From JBOGIF01 sp050742415 (GTDB lineage: Bacteria; Actinomycetota; Acidimicrobiia; Acidimicrobiales; AC-14), in assembly GCA_050742415.1 (NCBI GenBank), contig JBOGIF010000176.1:1-29358 (forward strand): a DNA stretch of 29,358 bases, written 5' to 3'. Positions 6,892-16,101 of this stretch are shown here, one piece after another. The position numbers and the translations under genes were made by a program. Numbering within the stretch: position 1 is the first letter of the stretch; each line of letters starts with the position of its first letter. The notes below the pieces were generated by a model that was not told the DNA's origin, did not search any database, and was given only the letters and a program-made list of their open reading frames with translations.

Positions 6892-8436
6892 ATGGCGTCT
6901 GAGGCGGTGGAAGCCGAGCGGTTGCGGCTCTATGCCTACGCGACGGCGCAGGAGGCGAGCGGCTACGTCGCCATCATGCGCCTGTTCGTGGGCGCGCTCC
7001 TGGCCGAGTGGTCGGCCCACGATCTCGTGGACCGGGGCATCGATCTGCCCGCCGCGGCGATCGACCAGCGCCTTCGCTACCTCGAGCAGAACGGCAACCT
7101 GCTGGCCAGCCCGCGCGAAGTCCGAGTCACGTCTATCGCCGAGTACCAGCGCCAACCCGCCCGCTATACCGCCACCAGCCTGGGCGTGCGGGTGCACCGC
7201 CAGGTCGAAGAGGTCCTGGCGGCAACTGGAGGCGCTCGGGAGGTCCCCCGGGAGCTCCTCGCTGCCGTGGCCCACCGGCTCACCGACCTGGCGGCCATGT
7301 CGCCGGCCGAGGTCGCCACCTCCGATCCCGCGAGCATGGCCGAGACCGTGTCCACGGTCTTTCTCCAGTTCGAGACGTTTGCCGGAGCGGTCACCGACTT
7401 CTACAGCTACATCGGCTCTGTCCTCGCCCGTGCCGACCTCGACGACGAGGAGTGGCTCGGGTTCAAGCACCTTCTCCTCGACTATCTGGAGACGATCGTC
7501 GAGAGCGTGACGCGCCATACCGCCGCCATCCGGCTGGCGCTGGACCGTCTCGAGCCCCGCATCCCCCTGATCGTCGCACGGGCGGGCGCCGCCGACCCGG
7601 CCCTCGAGGCCCTGCGCGCGGCCAGCCCCGGAGGCGAAGGTTTCGAGCGAGCGCGGGGCCGTGCCCTCGGTGACTGGGTGGAGCTGCGGGCGTGGTTCGG
7701 GGCCGCTGGCGATCGCACGTCGGGCTCCCACCAGCTTCGGGCCGCGGCGGTCCGGGCCGTCGGCGCCCTGCTGGTCAACGTCAAGCGCATGAACGCGGCC
7801 AGCAGTCGTGAGACTTCCCTACGTCGGCACTTCCTGCGCCTCGCGGCCTGGTTCGACGCGGCTATGCCCGACGACGCCCATGTGCTCTACACATCTGCCT
7901 TCGCCCTCTACGGTGCCCGCCATCTCGGCGTCCTCCTCGAAGCCGAGATAGCGGAGGCGCTTCCGGCGACGACCAGCTGGTGGCAGGCGCCACCCGCACC
8001 GGTCCCTGTCAGCATCCGGGAACGGGGCGATCGCAACCCACGTGGCGGAGTCGTGCGAGTCGCCGATCACGGCGCTCAGAAGGACCGTCTCGCCGCGGAG
8101 CGTCGCCTGGAGGCCGACAGACGGGAGCAGGCTGTGGCCGAGCTGCTCGCTGTCGGCGATCGCCTCGACGAAGTGCGACTGTCGGCCGCCGCCTTCCGGG
8201 TGCTGGTGGAGCTCCTGGGCCAGGCGACATCTCGGTTCGGCCCGGACCTCGCGGGTGCGTCCGCGGCCTTGATCGACGCCAACGTGGTCCTATGGATCGA
8301 ACCGTCCGACCGTTCCGTGACGATGCGCAGCGCTACCGGAGACTTCACTATCCACGGCTTCCGCCTCGTCGTGACTGCAGCCGGCCGCAGGCCAGCAATG
8401 ACGGTCGACGGTCTGGCCGAGGGGGCTGCCGAGTGA
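6892..8436 (+). CDS. jetA: Wadjet type II subunit JetA (DUF2397, TIGR02677)
   Basis: The 514-residue protein matches in character and length the DUF2397 family, always found with the next three genes. It starts with helices and a winged-helix-like part (residues about 5-110; LRLYAYATAQEASGYVAIM, then a DQRLRYLEQNGNL recognition-like helix and a small sheet), followed by long helices (about 110-330) and a charged C-terminal part. In Wadjet systems the non-SMC subunits JetA and JetB act like the kleisin and KITE partners of MukBEF and bind the JetC ATPase. ATG 6892 follows the candidate promoter directly. The stop overlaps the jetB GTG (GTGA, 8433-8436), implying translational coupling. Which of DUF2397 and DUF2398 is structurally the kleisin I cannot settle from sequence. 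Confidence 0.9.
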   Translation: MASEAVEAERLRLYAYATAQEASGYVAIMRLFVGALLAEWSAHDLVDRGIDLPAAAIDQRLRYLEQNGNLLASPREVRVTSIAEYQRQPARYTATSLGVRVHRQVEEVLAATGGAREVPRELLAAVAHRLTDLAAMSPAEVATSDPASMAETVSTVFLQFETFAGAVTDFYSYIGSVLARADLDDEEWLGFKHLLLDYLETIVESVTRHTAAIRLALDRLEPRIPLIVARAGAADPALEALRAASPGGEGFERARGRALGDWVELRAWFGAAGDRTSGSHQLRAAAVRAVGALLVNVKRMNAASSRETSLRRHFLRLAAWFDAAMPDDAHVLYTSAFALYGARHLGVLLEAEIAEALPATTSWWQAPPAPVPVSIRERGDRNPRGGVVRVADHGAQKDRLAAERRLEADRREQAVAELLAVGDRLDEVRLSAAAFRVLVELLGQATSRFGPDLAGASAALIDANVVLWIEPSDRSVTMRSATGDFTIHGFRLVVTAAGRRPAMTVDGLAEGAAE

Positions 8437-9629
8437 CTGCATCCGTGGCTCCCACGCGCGACTCCGCCGACCGCCAGGACGCCTTGCGCCATCTCCTGCG
8501 CCACCCCCTGATCACCGATGACGGGCCCGACGCCGAGGCATTCCGGCTCGTCCGTCGCCATCGCGACCAGCTGGGTCGCGACGTCCGCCAGCTTCTCGGC
8601 TACCGCCTGGTGGTCGAGGCCACCTTCGCCCGGCTCTACAAGGCGGGGCTGGGAGCCGGGAGGGCTCGGCCCCTCAGGCGGACCTCGGGGGCGCCGTTCT
8701 CGCCCCGCACCTACGCCTACCTGGCGTTGTGCTGCTCGGCGCTGCTGACCGGGCGCCAGCAGATGCTGCTGTCTGCCCTCGCCGAACAGGTCCGCCACGC
8801 CGCCACCGAGGCCGGCATCGACCTCGGCTACGACAACCATGCCGATCGGCGGGCGTTCGTCGCCGCGCTGCGCCAGCTCGTCGTCTGGGGAGTGCTGGTG
8901 GAGGACGACGGCACTGTCGGCGCCTTCGCCGACGATGCCGCCGCCGATGCGCTGCTCTTCGTGCGGCGGGACCTTGTGCGTCACCTGCTGGCGGTCCCGT
9001 TGCGGGAGGTCGACCATCCCGACGACCTCGTCCGCCTTGCCGCTGAGCCTGGAGCGGGAGCCGGCGCCCGTCACCGTGTCCGGCGACTCCTGGTCGAGGA
9101 ACCGGCTGTGCTGTCCGACGACGTCGACGAGGAGTCGTGGGCCTGGCTTCGCCAGTCGCAACGGCGCGAGGCCCGTACGTTCTCCGAGCTCTTCGGTCTG
9201 GAGCTCGAGATCCGGGCCGAGGGCGTAGCTGCCATCGACCCGCGCGACGAGCTCACCGACGAGGCCTTCCCGCGCGGGGGCACCCTCGGCCACGCAGCTC
9301 TGCTAGCGGTCAGTGAGCTTGCCCGGCGGCTGCGGCCGGAGGCGATGCCGCGCGACGAGGTGACCAGCACGGTCGCTGTTCCCGTCGGGATGCTCGACGA
9401 GGTGGTGGCCGTCGTCCACGAGCGCCACGGCCGGCGGTGGAAGCAGGAATACCTCGACCACCCCGGCCGGCTAGCCCGAGACGTCGAGGACCTGCTGGTC
9501 GCCATGGGCCTGCTGCGCCGAGCCGGCGACGGTCAGCTGCGCCTGACTGCAGTCGCCAACCGTTACACACCCGAGGTGGTTGAGGTCCCCGCCACGCTCG
9601 CCTTCGACACCGAGGAGACGTCGTCGTGA
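8433..9629 (+). CDS. jetB: Wadjet type II subunit JetB (DUF2398, TIGR02678)
   Basis: The product has 398 residues from GTG 8433, which overlaps the jetA stop by four bases; the frame is open far upstream but that part lies inside jetA. Order, length and content fit DUF2398. The start is helical (DRQDALRHLLRHPLITDDG, then FRLVRRHRDQLGRDVRQLLGY), with a conserved-looking central stretch SPRTYAYLALCCSALL and winged-helix-like pieces near residues 145-180 (RRAFVAALRQLVVWGVLVEDDG) and 300-370. Its expected role is an accessory subunit of the JetABC loop-extruding complex. The GTG start, the lack of a separate ribosome site and the GTGA overlap on both sides point to strict coupling with neighbours. 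Confidence 0.9.
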   Translation: MTASVAPTRDSADRQDALRHLLRHPLITDDGPDAEAFRLVRRHRDQLGRDVRQLLGYRLVVEATFARLYKAGLGAGRARPLRRTSGAPFSPRTYAYLALCCSALLTGRQQMLLSALAEQVRHAATEAGIDLGYDNHADRRAFVAALRQLVVWGVLVEDDGTVGAFADDAAADALLFVRRDLVRHLLAVPLREVDHPDDLVRLAAEPGAGAGARHRVRRLLVEEPAVLSDDVDEESWAWLRQSQRREARTFSELFGLELEIRAEGVAAIDPRDELTDEAFPRGGTLGHAALLAVSELARRLRPEAMPRDEVTSTVAVPVGMLDEVVAVVHERHGRRWKQEYLDHPGRLARDVEDLLVAMGLLRRAGDGQLRLTAVANRYTPEVVEVPATLAFDTEETSS

Positions 9630-12600
9630 CGACTACCAACCTGTTCCCGGACGTCGCCCAGGGCGACAGCACCGATCCGGCCGACGAGGGCCCGGGGCCC
9701 GAGGGCCGTTGGTCTCTTCACCGGGCCGGCATTCTGAACGTGTGGCAGTACGACCGGGTGACGCTGAGCTTTGCCGGCGGCCGGATGCTGCTTCGGGGCA
9801 AGAACGGGGCGGGAAAGTCGAAGGCACTCGAGGTTCTGCTCCCGTTCCTCTTCGACGGCGACACTCGCCAGCTCGACGCCACCGGCCGCGACCGCACCAC
9901 CGTCGCCTGGCTGATGACCGATGGGCGCCCCAATGGCAATCACGTCGGGTACCTGTGGCTCGAGCTCCGGTGCCTCCACCCCGACGGGACCATGTCCTTC
10001 CAGACCCTCGGTGCCGGTCTGAAGGCGTCCACCGCCACCCGGCGGGCCGACAGCTGGTTCTTCATCACCGATCGCCGACCTGGCGTCGACCTCGACCTCG
10101 AGGTTGCCGGCGAGTGCTTGTCATTGGAGCGGCTGAAGGAGGCGCTCGGTGACGACGCCGTCACCACGTCGGGAGCGGAGCACCGCCGCCGGGTCGGGCG
10201 CCATCTCTTCGGGCTGTTCGACGACGCCAGGTACCGCAATCTTCTCCACCTCCTCCATCGCCTCCGCGACCCGAACATCGGCAACCGGGTCGAAGCCGGC
10301 GAGCTGGCGAGCGTTCTGACCGAGGCCCTGCCCCCGATCGACGAACGCGTGCTCGCCGAGGCGGCCGGCCACTTCGACGACCTCGACTCCATCCGTGAAC
10401 AGGTCGAGCGCTCGGGTCGCACGGCCCAGGCCCTCGGCCAGTTCCTGGGTGCCTACCGCGGCTACACCCGCACCGTTCTGTTCCGACGGTCGGCAGCCAT
10501 CGAGGAGGCCGAGGCCATCCGCGCACGCGCCGCCCGCGCCACCCGCCGGCTGGCCCGCGCCGTCGAGGAGGCGGGCGAGGCCGTCGAGCAGGCGCATGCC
10601 GCGCTCGCCGCCGCCAAGCTGGAGCGGACTGAGCGCGAGGCCGAACGGCGCGAACTCGAACGCAGCGAGGGCTACCGCTCCCACCAGGACCTCGTCGACC
10701 GCCAGGAGCGGGTGGCAGCTCTCGAGAGCGCTGCGTTCGAGGCCGAGTCGGCGGCCGGGCGAGCCGAGGCTGCCCACCAGCGCGCCGTCACCGATATGAG
10801 GGCGGCGGATGGCAACCTACGCCGGTCGGTTGCCGAGGTCGGCCAAGCGGCGATGAGCGTCGCCGGGCTGGCAGTCGATGCCGGGCTCGAGCCGTCCCTG
10901 CTCGGCCCCCCGCTGGCGCCCACGGCCGATGGTGAGCTCGACCCGGCCGAGGTGACGCGCGCCGGGGATCGGGCGCGAGCGGCCCGAACCCTCGCCGACA
11001 TGCGCCGGGGGCGGGCCTCGGATCTCAAGAAGCTCGCGCTTCAGGCCGAGCAGGCCGAGGACCGGGCTGCTGGCGCCGAGGAGCGTGCTGCGGAGTCGGA
11101 GGCCGAAGTCGATGGTGAACGGGCCAAAGCCAGCACGGCCCGGTCCGTGCTGGCAGACGCCGAGCACGCGTGGGCCGCCGCCGTGACCCGGTGGACCGCG
11201 ACCAGCCCGGCGGCGAACCTCGAGACCCGCTGGGACCACGTGCTCAACCGGCTTGCCGCCCGCGAAGGTGGCCCCGCGTGGGTAGCGGCGGTGAGGCAAT
11301 CGGTTAACGACTGCCTCGCCTCTCCGTTGCACGGCGCTCGTCAAGCAGCGGCCGAAGCTGATCTGGCAGTTGTCACTGCGGAAGCCGAGCTGACTTCGGC
11401 CGAGGCGAGCCTGGCCGAGGTCGAGTCGCAGCCCGAGGCCCGCCCCGCGCCGGCCCCCCACCGTGATGCCGAGCGCGACCCTGCGGCCGGGGCGCCGCTC
11501 TACGAGCTGGTCGACATCGCGCCCGGCGTGATACCCGACGACGCAGCCGGCCTCGAAGCCGCCCTCCAGGCCGCCGGGCTGCTCGACGCCTGGGTCCACA
11601 GCGACGGCCTCGTGGTGCACCCCGACACCCGCGAGGTCCTGCTACGCACCGACGCGCCGGCTGTACCAGCCGGGGCGGCGACGTTGGCCGATGTGCTCGT
11701 GCCCGCGCCCGCGGGCGTCGGCCCGGTCGGCACGGCCACGATCGATGCGGTGTTGCGGGCGGTCGGCCTGGGCGACCAGCCCGGCGCCGCCTGGGTCACA
11801 TGTGGTGGACGTTGGTCGCTCGGGGTGTTGCGGGGCGCCTGGCACAAGGAAACCGTGGAGTACCTCGGGGCCGGCGCCCGTCAGGCCACACGCGAGCGGT
11901 TGCTGGCCGAGCTCCGCGACCGGGTGGATGCTCGCCGGGAGGACGTCGCCAGGGCCCGCGTGCGCGCCGACGATGCCGCCGTGCACCGTGAGGCTGTCGA
12001 GAGGCTCCCTGCCGCCATGCCGCCCGCCGACGCCATCGACGAGGCGGCGGGGGAGCTGCGCAACGCCGAGCGGGCCCTTGGGTCCGCACGCGTCCGCCAC
12101 GAACAGGAGCGTCGCCGGGCGGAAGTCGCCAGGACGGCTGCCAACCGCCTCGCTGCCGCGGTGGCCAGCGAGGCGCTGGGCGAGGGGCTGCCGACGTCCG
12201 CCTCGGCCCTCGAGGGGGTGCTCGGCGCCCTCGCCGAGCTTGGCGAGGCGCTGTCAGACCATCGCGCCGCCTTGCGTGACCTTGCCGGCGCGCACCAGCG
12301 CCTTCCCGGCCATCGGGCGCAGGAGGCCGATCGCCGCGCCGAGGCGGCCGAGTGCATTGCCGGAGCGCGCCAGCGCCGTGCCGAGCACCACACGGCAGCC
12401 CATGAGCTGGCCACCTTGCGGGACGCGCTGGCCGCCACCATCGAGAACGTTCTCGCCAAGCACGCCGATGCCACCTCCCGCCTGGCTGCGCTCGACGAGT
12501 CGCTGCTGCCTGCGGCCGAGCATGCATCGACGGTTGCCCTGAGGGCCCACGCGACGGCCGACGCTCAAATGAGCGAAGCCACGACCGCGGAGGCCAACGC

Positions 12601-13741
12601 GGGTACGGCGGTCGTCGCCGCTGGGCGGGCTCTTGAGGCGGCTGTCGTGCAGCCGGGGGTGATGCTCGCCGCCACCGGCCGGGACGTCGGCCAGGCTGGC
12701 GACCTCGTCTCGAACGAGCTGACCACAGGCCTCGTCCAGTCGGCCGTGGCCCTCGCGGCCGCCGTCGCTCCGCTCGTCGACGGCGACGACGAAGTGTCCG
12801 ACGGGACGATCCTGTCTCGCTACGACCGCCTGAGCGAGTCCCTCGCCGGAGGTTACGACACCGCCATCGACGAGCACGAGGGCGTCAAGGTCGTCCATGT
12901 CGCCGACGACAGCGGCCGCCAACCGCTGGCAGCCGTCGCCGCCCGGCTCGCGGCCGAGGCCGAGGCGGCGAAGGGCCGCTTGGCCGCCCGCGAGCGCGAG
13001 GTGTTCGAGCGCTTCCTCCTCCGTGAGCTGGCCGACGAGGTCCGCTCCAAGCTGCTCGACGCCCACGACCTCGTGACGGGCACCAACCGCACGCTGGCCC
13101 AGGTACGTACCTCACATGGCAAGGGCGCGCATCTCGAGTGGAAGCTGCGCGACGACGCGGCGGCACCAGCCGGCGTGGCCGCCCGCCTTCTGGTCGACGA
13201 CCTGCGGGACGAGGACGCCGACGCCGAGCTTCGGGATGCCCTGCTGGCGCTGATCGAAGCCGAGCGCGCCGCCGACCCCAGTGCCGGCTACGAGCAGCAC
13301 CTGCGGGCTGCGCTCGACTTCCGCAACTGGCACCGGTTCACGGTCAAGGTCACCGATGTCGCCCACCCCGGCTCTTCGCGGACCCTGTCGAGCCGGTTGG
13401 GCCTTTCCCAAGGGGAGCAGCGGGTGCTCTCCTACCTGGCTCTGTTCTCCGCCGCCGCTTCCCACTTCCAGGCCATCGCCCGGGAGACGCCGACCGCTCC
13501 CCGTCTCCTGCTCCTCGACGATGCCTTCGCCAAAGTCGATGAGCCCACCCACGGGCATCTCCTCGGCCTTCTCGTCCAGCTCGGGATGGACTTCGTGCTC
13601 ACCAGCGAGCGGATGTGGGGCTGTTTCCCTTCCGTGCCCAGCCTGGAGATCTACGAGGCGGTGCGCGATCCCGCCCACCCAGGTGTCGCTCTCGTCCACT
13701 TCCGGTGGGACGGCCACCATCGCCACCTGGTCGGAGTGTGA
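9626..13741 (+). CDS. jetC: Wadjet type II SMC-like ATPase JetC (TIGR02680)
   Basis: This 1371-residue SMC/MukB-like ATPase is the motor expected to extrude DNA loops and sense small circular DNA. The Walker A is GKNGAGKS at residues 58-65, with an ABC-type signature LSQGEQRVLSYL at 1260-1271 and Walker B LLLLDDAFAKVDE at about 1294-1306. Between them lie long Ala/Arg/Glu heptad stretches (about 290-430, 470-540, 570-600 and 770-1000), interrupted at about 615-760 by a compact hinge-like domain that includes YELVDIAPGVIPDDAAGLEA. Length equals that usual for TIGR02680. The start is GTG 9626 overlapping the jetB stop (GTGA) and the end overlaps jetD in the same way. All ATPase motifs are intact, so the subunit appears functional. 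Confidence 0.95.
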   Translation: MTTTNLFPDVAQGDSTDPADEGPGPEGRWSLHRAGILNVWQYDRVTLSFAGGRMLLRGKNGAGKSKALEVLLPFLFDGDTRQLDATGRDRTTVAWLMTDGRPNGNHVGYLWLELRCLHPDGTMSFQTLGAGLKASTATRRADSWFFITDRRPGVDLDLEVAGECLSLERLKEALGDDAVTTSGAEHRRRVGRHLFGLFDDARYRNLLHLLHRLRDPNIGNRVEAGELASVLTEALPPIDERVLAEAAGHFDDLDSIREQVERSGRTAQALGQFLGAYRGYTRTVLFRRSAAIEEAEAIRARAARATRRLARAVEEAGEAVEQAHAALAAAKLERTEREAERRELERSEGYRSHQDLVDRQERVAALESAAFEAESAAGRAEAAHQRAVTDMRAADGNLRRSVAEVGQAAMSVAGLAVDAGLEPSLLGPPLAPTADGELDPAEVTRAGDRARAARTLADMRRGRASDLKKLALQAEQAEDRAAGAEERAAESEAEVDGERAKASTARSVLADAEHAWAAAVTRWTATSPAANLETRWDHVLNRLAAREGGPAWVAAVRQSVNDCLASPLHGARQAAAEADLAVVTAEAELTSAEASLAEVESQPEARPAPAPHRDAERDPAAGAPLYELVDIAPGVIPDDAAGLEAALQAAGLLDAWVHSDGLVVHPDTREVLLRTDAPAVPAGAATLADVLVPAPAGVGPVGTATIDAVLRAVGLGDQPGAAWVTCGGRWSLGVLRGAWHKETVEYLGAGARQATRERLLAELRDRVDARREDVARARVRADDAAVHREAVERLPAAMPPADAIDEAAGELRNAERALGSARVRHEQERRRAEVARTAANRLAAAVASEALGEGLPTSASALEGVLGALAELGEALSDHRAALRDLAGAHQRLPGHRAQEADRRAEAAECIAGARQRRAEHHTAAHELATLRDALAATIENVLAKHADATSRLAALDESLLPAAEHASTVALRAHATADAQMSEATTAEANAGTAVVAAGRALEAAVVQPGVMLAATGRDVGQAGDLVSNELTTGLVQSAVALAAAVAPLVDGDDEVSDGTILSRYDRLSESLAGGYDTAIDEHEGVKVVHVADDSGRQPLAAVAARLAAEAEAAKGRLAAREREVFERFLLRELADEVRSKLLDAHDLVTGTNRTLAQVRTSHGKGAHLEWKLRDDAAAPAGVAARLLVDDLRDEDADAELRDALLALIEAERAADPSAGYEQHLRAALDFRNWHRFTVKVTDVAHPGSSRTLSSRLGLSQGEQRVLSYLALFSAAASHFQAIARETPTAPRLLLLDDAFAKVDEPTHGHLLGLLVQLGMDFVLTSERMWGCFPSVPSLEIYEAVRDPAHPGVALVHFRWDGHHRHLVGV

Positions 13742-14973
13742 CCGCGCCAGCCACGCTCGACCGGCCAGGTCTGGGCCGGTTGTGGGATGTAGTGGCCGAG
13801 CGGCTGCAGCGCAACGGGCTCAGACCTTCGGGCACGCTCAGGCTCGACGGACTCGATCGTGAGGAGCGCCACGCTCTCGCCGGGCTCCTCGGACGGCCGG
13901 TGGCCAACGACCGAGCCACTGTCGACCTGGCGGACCTGGACCGAAGACTTCGTGACCGCGGCGCCGCCACCGGACTGGTGGGCGTGGCCGAGGCGATGCG
14001 TGGTCCGCTCGTGGACCGTCCCGGCCGGCGCCGGGCACGGGCCGATGCGGCGGCGCGCGTCTGGGCCGCGGGCCGGAGCGGCCTGGACGAGACGGGCCTG
14101 GGTGGGGCCCCGTGGGCCGAGGGGTGGTTCGACGACCTGCGCCGAGCCGGGACGCTCGGGCGGGTGCCGGCCGAGCGAGCCGAGCGGCTGTTCGGCGCGG
14201 CCGTCCGGTGCATTGCCGCCGTCCCTCATCTGAGCGGCGATCCGGCGTGTGGCCGCGGCGAGCTGGCGTCGCTGGTCACCGGTGACGCCCACGGACTCGA
14301 CGACGGCACCATTCTCGGCGCCCTCGTGCTGCGGGCCGCGGCGGCCATCGTGGAGACGCCCTACCCGTCGAGCGCGTCCGGGCGGCGAGCCCTGTGGCGG
14401 GCCGTGGGTGTCCTCACCGACGAGGTGTCCACGGCAGTCCTTACCGCCGGGCTGCGAACGGCGGAAGGATCGTGGCTGGACGAGCGCACCGAAGCGGGCT
14501 GGGAGTCGCACCTGACCGTCCGTGACCTTCGGCGTATCGACGTGAGAGCGCCGGACGACGGCGTCGTGTACGTCTGCGAGAACCCGCGCGTTCTCGAGGC
14601 GGCGGTAGACGCGGGCAGCCGAAGTGCCCTCGTGTGTAGTCAGGGACAACCGGCGGTCGTCGTGACGGCATTGCTGAGTCGGCTGGCCCAGTGCGGTTCG
14701 GAGCTGCGCTATCACGGTGACTTCGACTGGCCAGGAATAGCGATCGCCAACCTGCTGGTGGGCAGCTACCAGTGCCGGCCCTGGCAGTTCGGCTCTGCCG
14801 ACTACGTCAATGCGCTGGCCGGTCTGGCACCGGTGGTCGTTGAACTCCCGGTGCTGTACGGCGCCCAGGTGAGGTCGTCCTGGGACGAGCAGCTCGCTGA
14901 GGAGATGGCAAGCGCCGGCCGCGCTGTCCACGAAGAGCTCCTACTGAACGATCTGCTTGCCGATCTCTGCTGA
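13738..14973 (+). CDS. jetD: Wadjet type II nuclease subunit JetD (DUF2399, TIGR02679)
   Basis: The product has 411 residues from GTG 13738 (GTGA overlap with jetC). The N-terminal half is the helical DUF3323-like part (DREERHALAGLLGRP; ADLDRRLRDRG). The C-terminal half is a TOPRIM-like DUF2399 domain: VVYVCENPRVLEAA gives catalytic Glu281, and LRYHGDFDWPGIAIANLL gives the metal-binding pair Asp328 and Asp330, the same layout as in topoisomerase VI-type TOPRIM folds. In studied Wadjet systems JetD cuts plasmid DNA after the SMC complex has extruded it. The acidic residues are all present, so activity is likely. It is the last gene of the operon; the next gene is convergent eight bases away and no clear terminator hairpin was seen. 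Confidence 0.93.
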   Translation: MTAPATLDRPGLGRLWDVVAERLQRNGLRPSGTLRLDGLDREERHALAGLLGRPVANDRATVDLADLDRRLRDRGAATGLVGVAEAMRGPLVDRPGRRRARADAAARVWAAGRSGLDETGLGGAPWAEGWFDDLRRAGTLGRVPAERAERLFGAAVRCIAAVPHLSGDPACGRGELASLVTGDAHGLDDGTILGALVLRAAAAIVETPYPSSASGRRALWRAVGVLTDEVSTAVLTAGLRTAEGSWLDERTEAGWESHLTVRDLRRIDVRAPDDGVVYVCENPRVLEAAVDAGSRSALVCSQGQPAVVVTALLSRLAQCGSELRYHGDFDWPGIAIANLLVGSYQCRPWQFGSADYVNALAGLAPVVVELPVLYGAQVRSSWDEQLAEEMASAGRAVHEELLLNDLLADLC

Positions 14974-14981
14974 TCTCGGCC

Positions 14982-15209
14982 TCACGCCGGTCCGGTCCAG
15001 GAGAGAAGGTCCCCGGGCTGGCAGTCGAGGGCACGACAGAGGGCGGCCAGCGTCGAGAAGCGAATGGCCTTGGCCCTTCCGTTCTTCAGCACCGACAGGT
15101 TCACGACTGTGACGTCGACCAGATCGGCGAGCTGGGCGAGCGTCAGGCCCCTGGCCTCGAGCAGCTCGTCGAGATGCAAGGCGACGCCGTGCTCGGACTG
15201 AGAGGCCAT
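14982..15209 (-). CDS. small Cro/C1-type helix-turn-helix regulator
   Basis: This is a 75-residue single-domain DNA-binding protein. Residues 10-70 form the five-helix XRE fold: HLDELLEARGLTLAQLADLV, then VTVVNLSVLKNGRAKAIRFS and TLAALCRALDCQPGDLL, with the closing LLSW-type tail usual for this subgroup. ATG 15209 was chosen because upstream in-frame codons have no homology and lie in the DUF2975 remnant, whose TGA ends one base earlier (TGAGATG). This subgroup is commonly paired with DUF2975 membrane proteins. Here the regulator is intact while the partner is broken. The end is convergent with jetD. Confidence 0.88.
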   Translation of the reverse strand: MASQSEHGVALHLDELLEARGLTLAQLADLVDVTVVNLSVLKNGRAKAIRFSTLAALCRALDCQPGDLLSWTGPA

Positions 15210-15210
15210 C

Positions 15211-15494
15211 TCAGACGGTGCCTTCCAGGTCGTCGCGCGGGCGAACGCCAGCGGCGAAGACCTCGCTGAGCACGAACAGTGCGAGCCCGCCGAGGAGCGC
15301 GTTGCCGGGAATCGAGAGCTGCGTTCCGAGGCTGTCCAGTCCCGCGCCGGCGCCAGGTCGCGGGCGGCGGCCCAGCGGAGCTGCTCGCGAGTCGCGTCAC
15401 GGACTCGTACGGTGACCTCGACGTCGTCGGGAGCCACGGTGCCCTCTGGCCATGGCCACCCTACGCCGGACGCCCACGAGCCGACCGACCTCCT
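15211..15494 (-). pseudogene. decayed DUF2975 membrane protein
   Basis: One minus-strand frame just after the PPOX stop reads VAPDDVEVTVRVRDATREQL, like the periplasmic part of DUF2975. A second frame, ending at TGA 15213-15211, reads SLGTQLSIPGNALLGGLALF, then VLSEVFAAGVRPRDDLEGTV. This matches the last membrane helix and the L-A-E-V-F-R-x-G-x-x-L-R-x-E-x-D-L-T-V tail typical of DUF2975. The middle helices and the pFtxxN region are missing. An internal deletion with a frameshift is the simplest explanation, leaving the downstream regulator without its usual partner. Confidence 0.5.
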
Positions 15495-16022
15495 TCAGGG
15501 GATGGCTGATTCAGGCATCGAGAACGTGAACATGCGGCCCGCCTCGATGCGGGCGTACACGGGACCCGAGTCGATGAAGGTCTCCCACGACGCGCCGTAC
15601 CGCGGCACATAGATCTCGAGAAGGGCGCGACGGAACCCAGCCTGGTCGGGGCTCTTGACGTCGATGGGCACGGCGCGTCCGTGGACCGTGACCGAGAGCT
15701 CCTCGCCGGGCAGGTGGGTGGCGCTCACCTGCGGCCGGGCGGCGATGTGCCGAAAACGCACCGAGTGGGGCGAGGAACCGAAATGGAAGCTTCCCCGGTA
15801 GAAGATTCCGTCGACCGGGCCGGAGATGGGCCGTCCGTCGGAAGTGACGGTGGCGAGGACCAGGAGCCGCATCCCTGTCAGCGCCGACACCACCTGTGAG
15901 GCGGTGAGCCGGCGGTCGGGCGTGATCACCTCCCGGAGGTGCTCGCCCGCTACGTCGTAGCTCGTGTCGAGCAGCTGCTGGAGATCCTCGATGTCGGCGG
16001 CGGTCTCGTGCATGACAGCCAT
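15495..16022 (-). CDS. pyridoxamine 5'-phosphate oxidase-fold flavin protein
   Basis: The 175-residue protein has the PPOX split-barrel pattern at residues 35-150: LTASQVVSALTGMRLLVLATV, then SDGRPISGPVDGIFYRGSFH and RHIAARPQVSATHLPGEE, the strands that bind FMN or F420 in this superfamily. Actinobacterial members often reduce small molecules with F420 or bind haem; the substrate cannot be told. The start may be ATG 16022 or ATG 16013 (three codons later, preceded by AGGATGG). The stop touches the DUF2975 remnant. It lies 79 bases after the SRPBCC gene on the same strand and may share its transcript. Confidence 0.85.
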   Translation of the reverse strand: MAVMHETAADIEDLQQLLDTSYDVAGEHLREVITPDRRLTASQVVSALTGMRLLVLATVTSDGRPISGPVDGIFYRGSFHFGSSPHSVRFRHIAARPQVSATHLPGEELSVTVHGRAVPIDVKSPDQAGFRRALLEIYVPRYGASWETFIDSGPVYARIEAGRMFTFSMPESAIP

Positions 16023-16101
16023 CCTGTCGGTTCGGGTGCGGCTGACGCGGCATTGCTGTCCGCGTCAGTCTTCCACCACAAGGTGATCGATCGGGCAGTC
16101 G

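Noticed and set aside
12254..13066. 270-residue minus-strand frame opposite jetC
   Set aside because: It is antisense to the coiled-coil part of JetC, whose heptads and motifs are clear.
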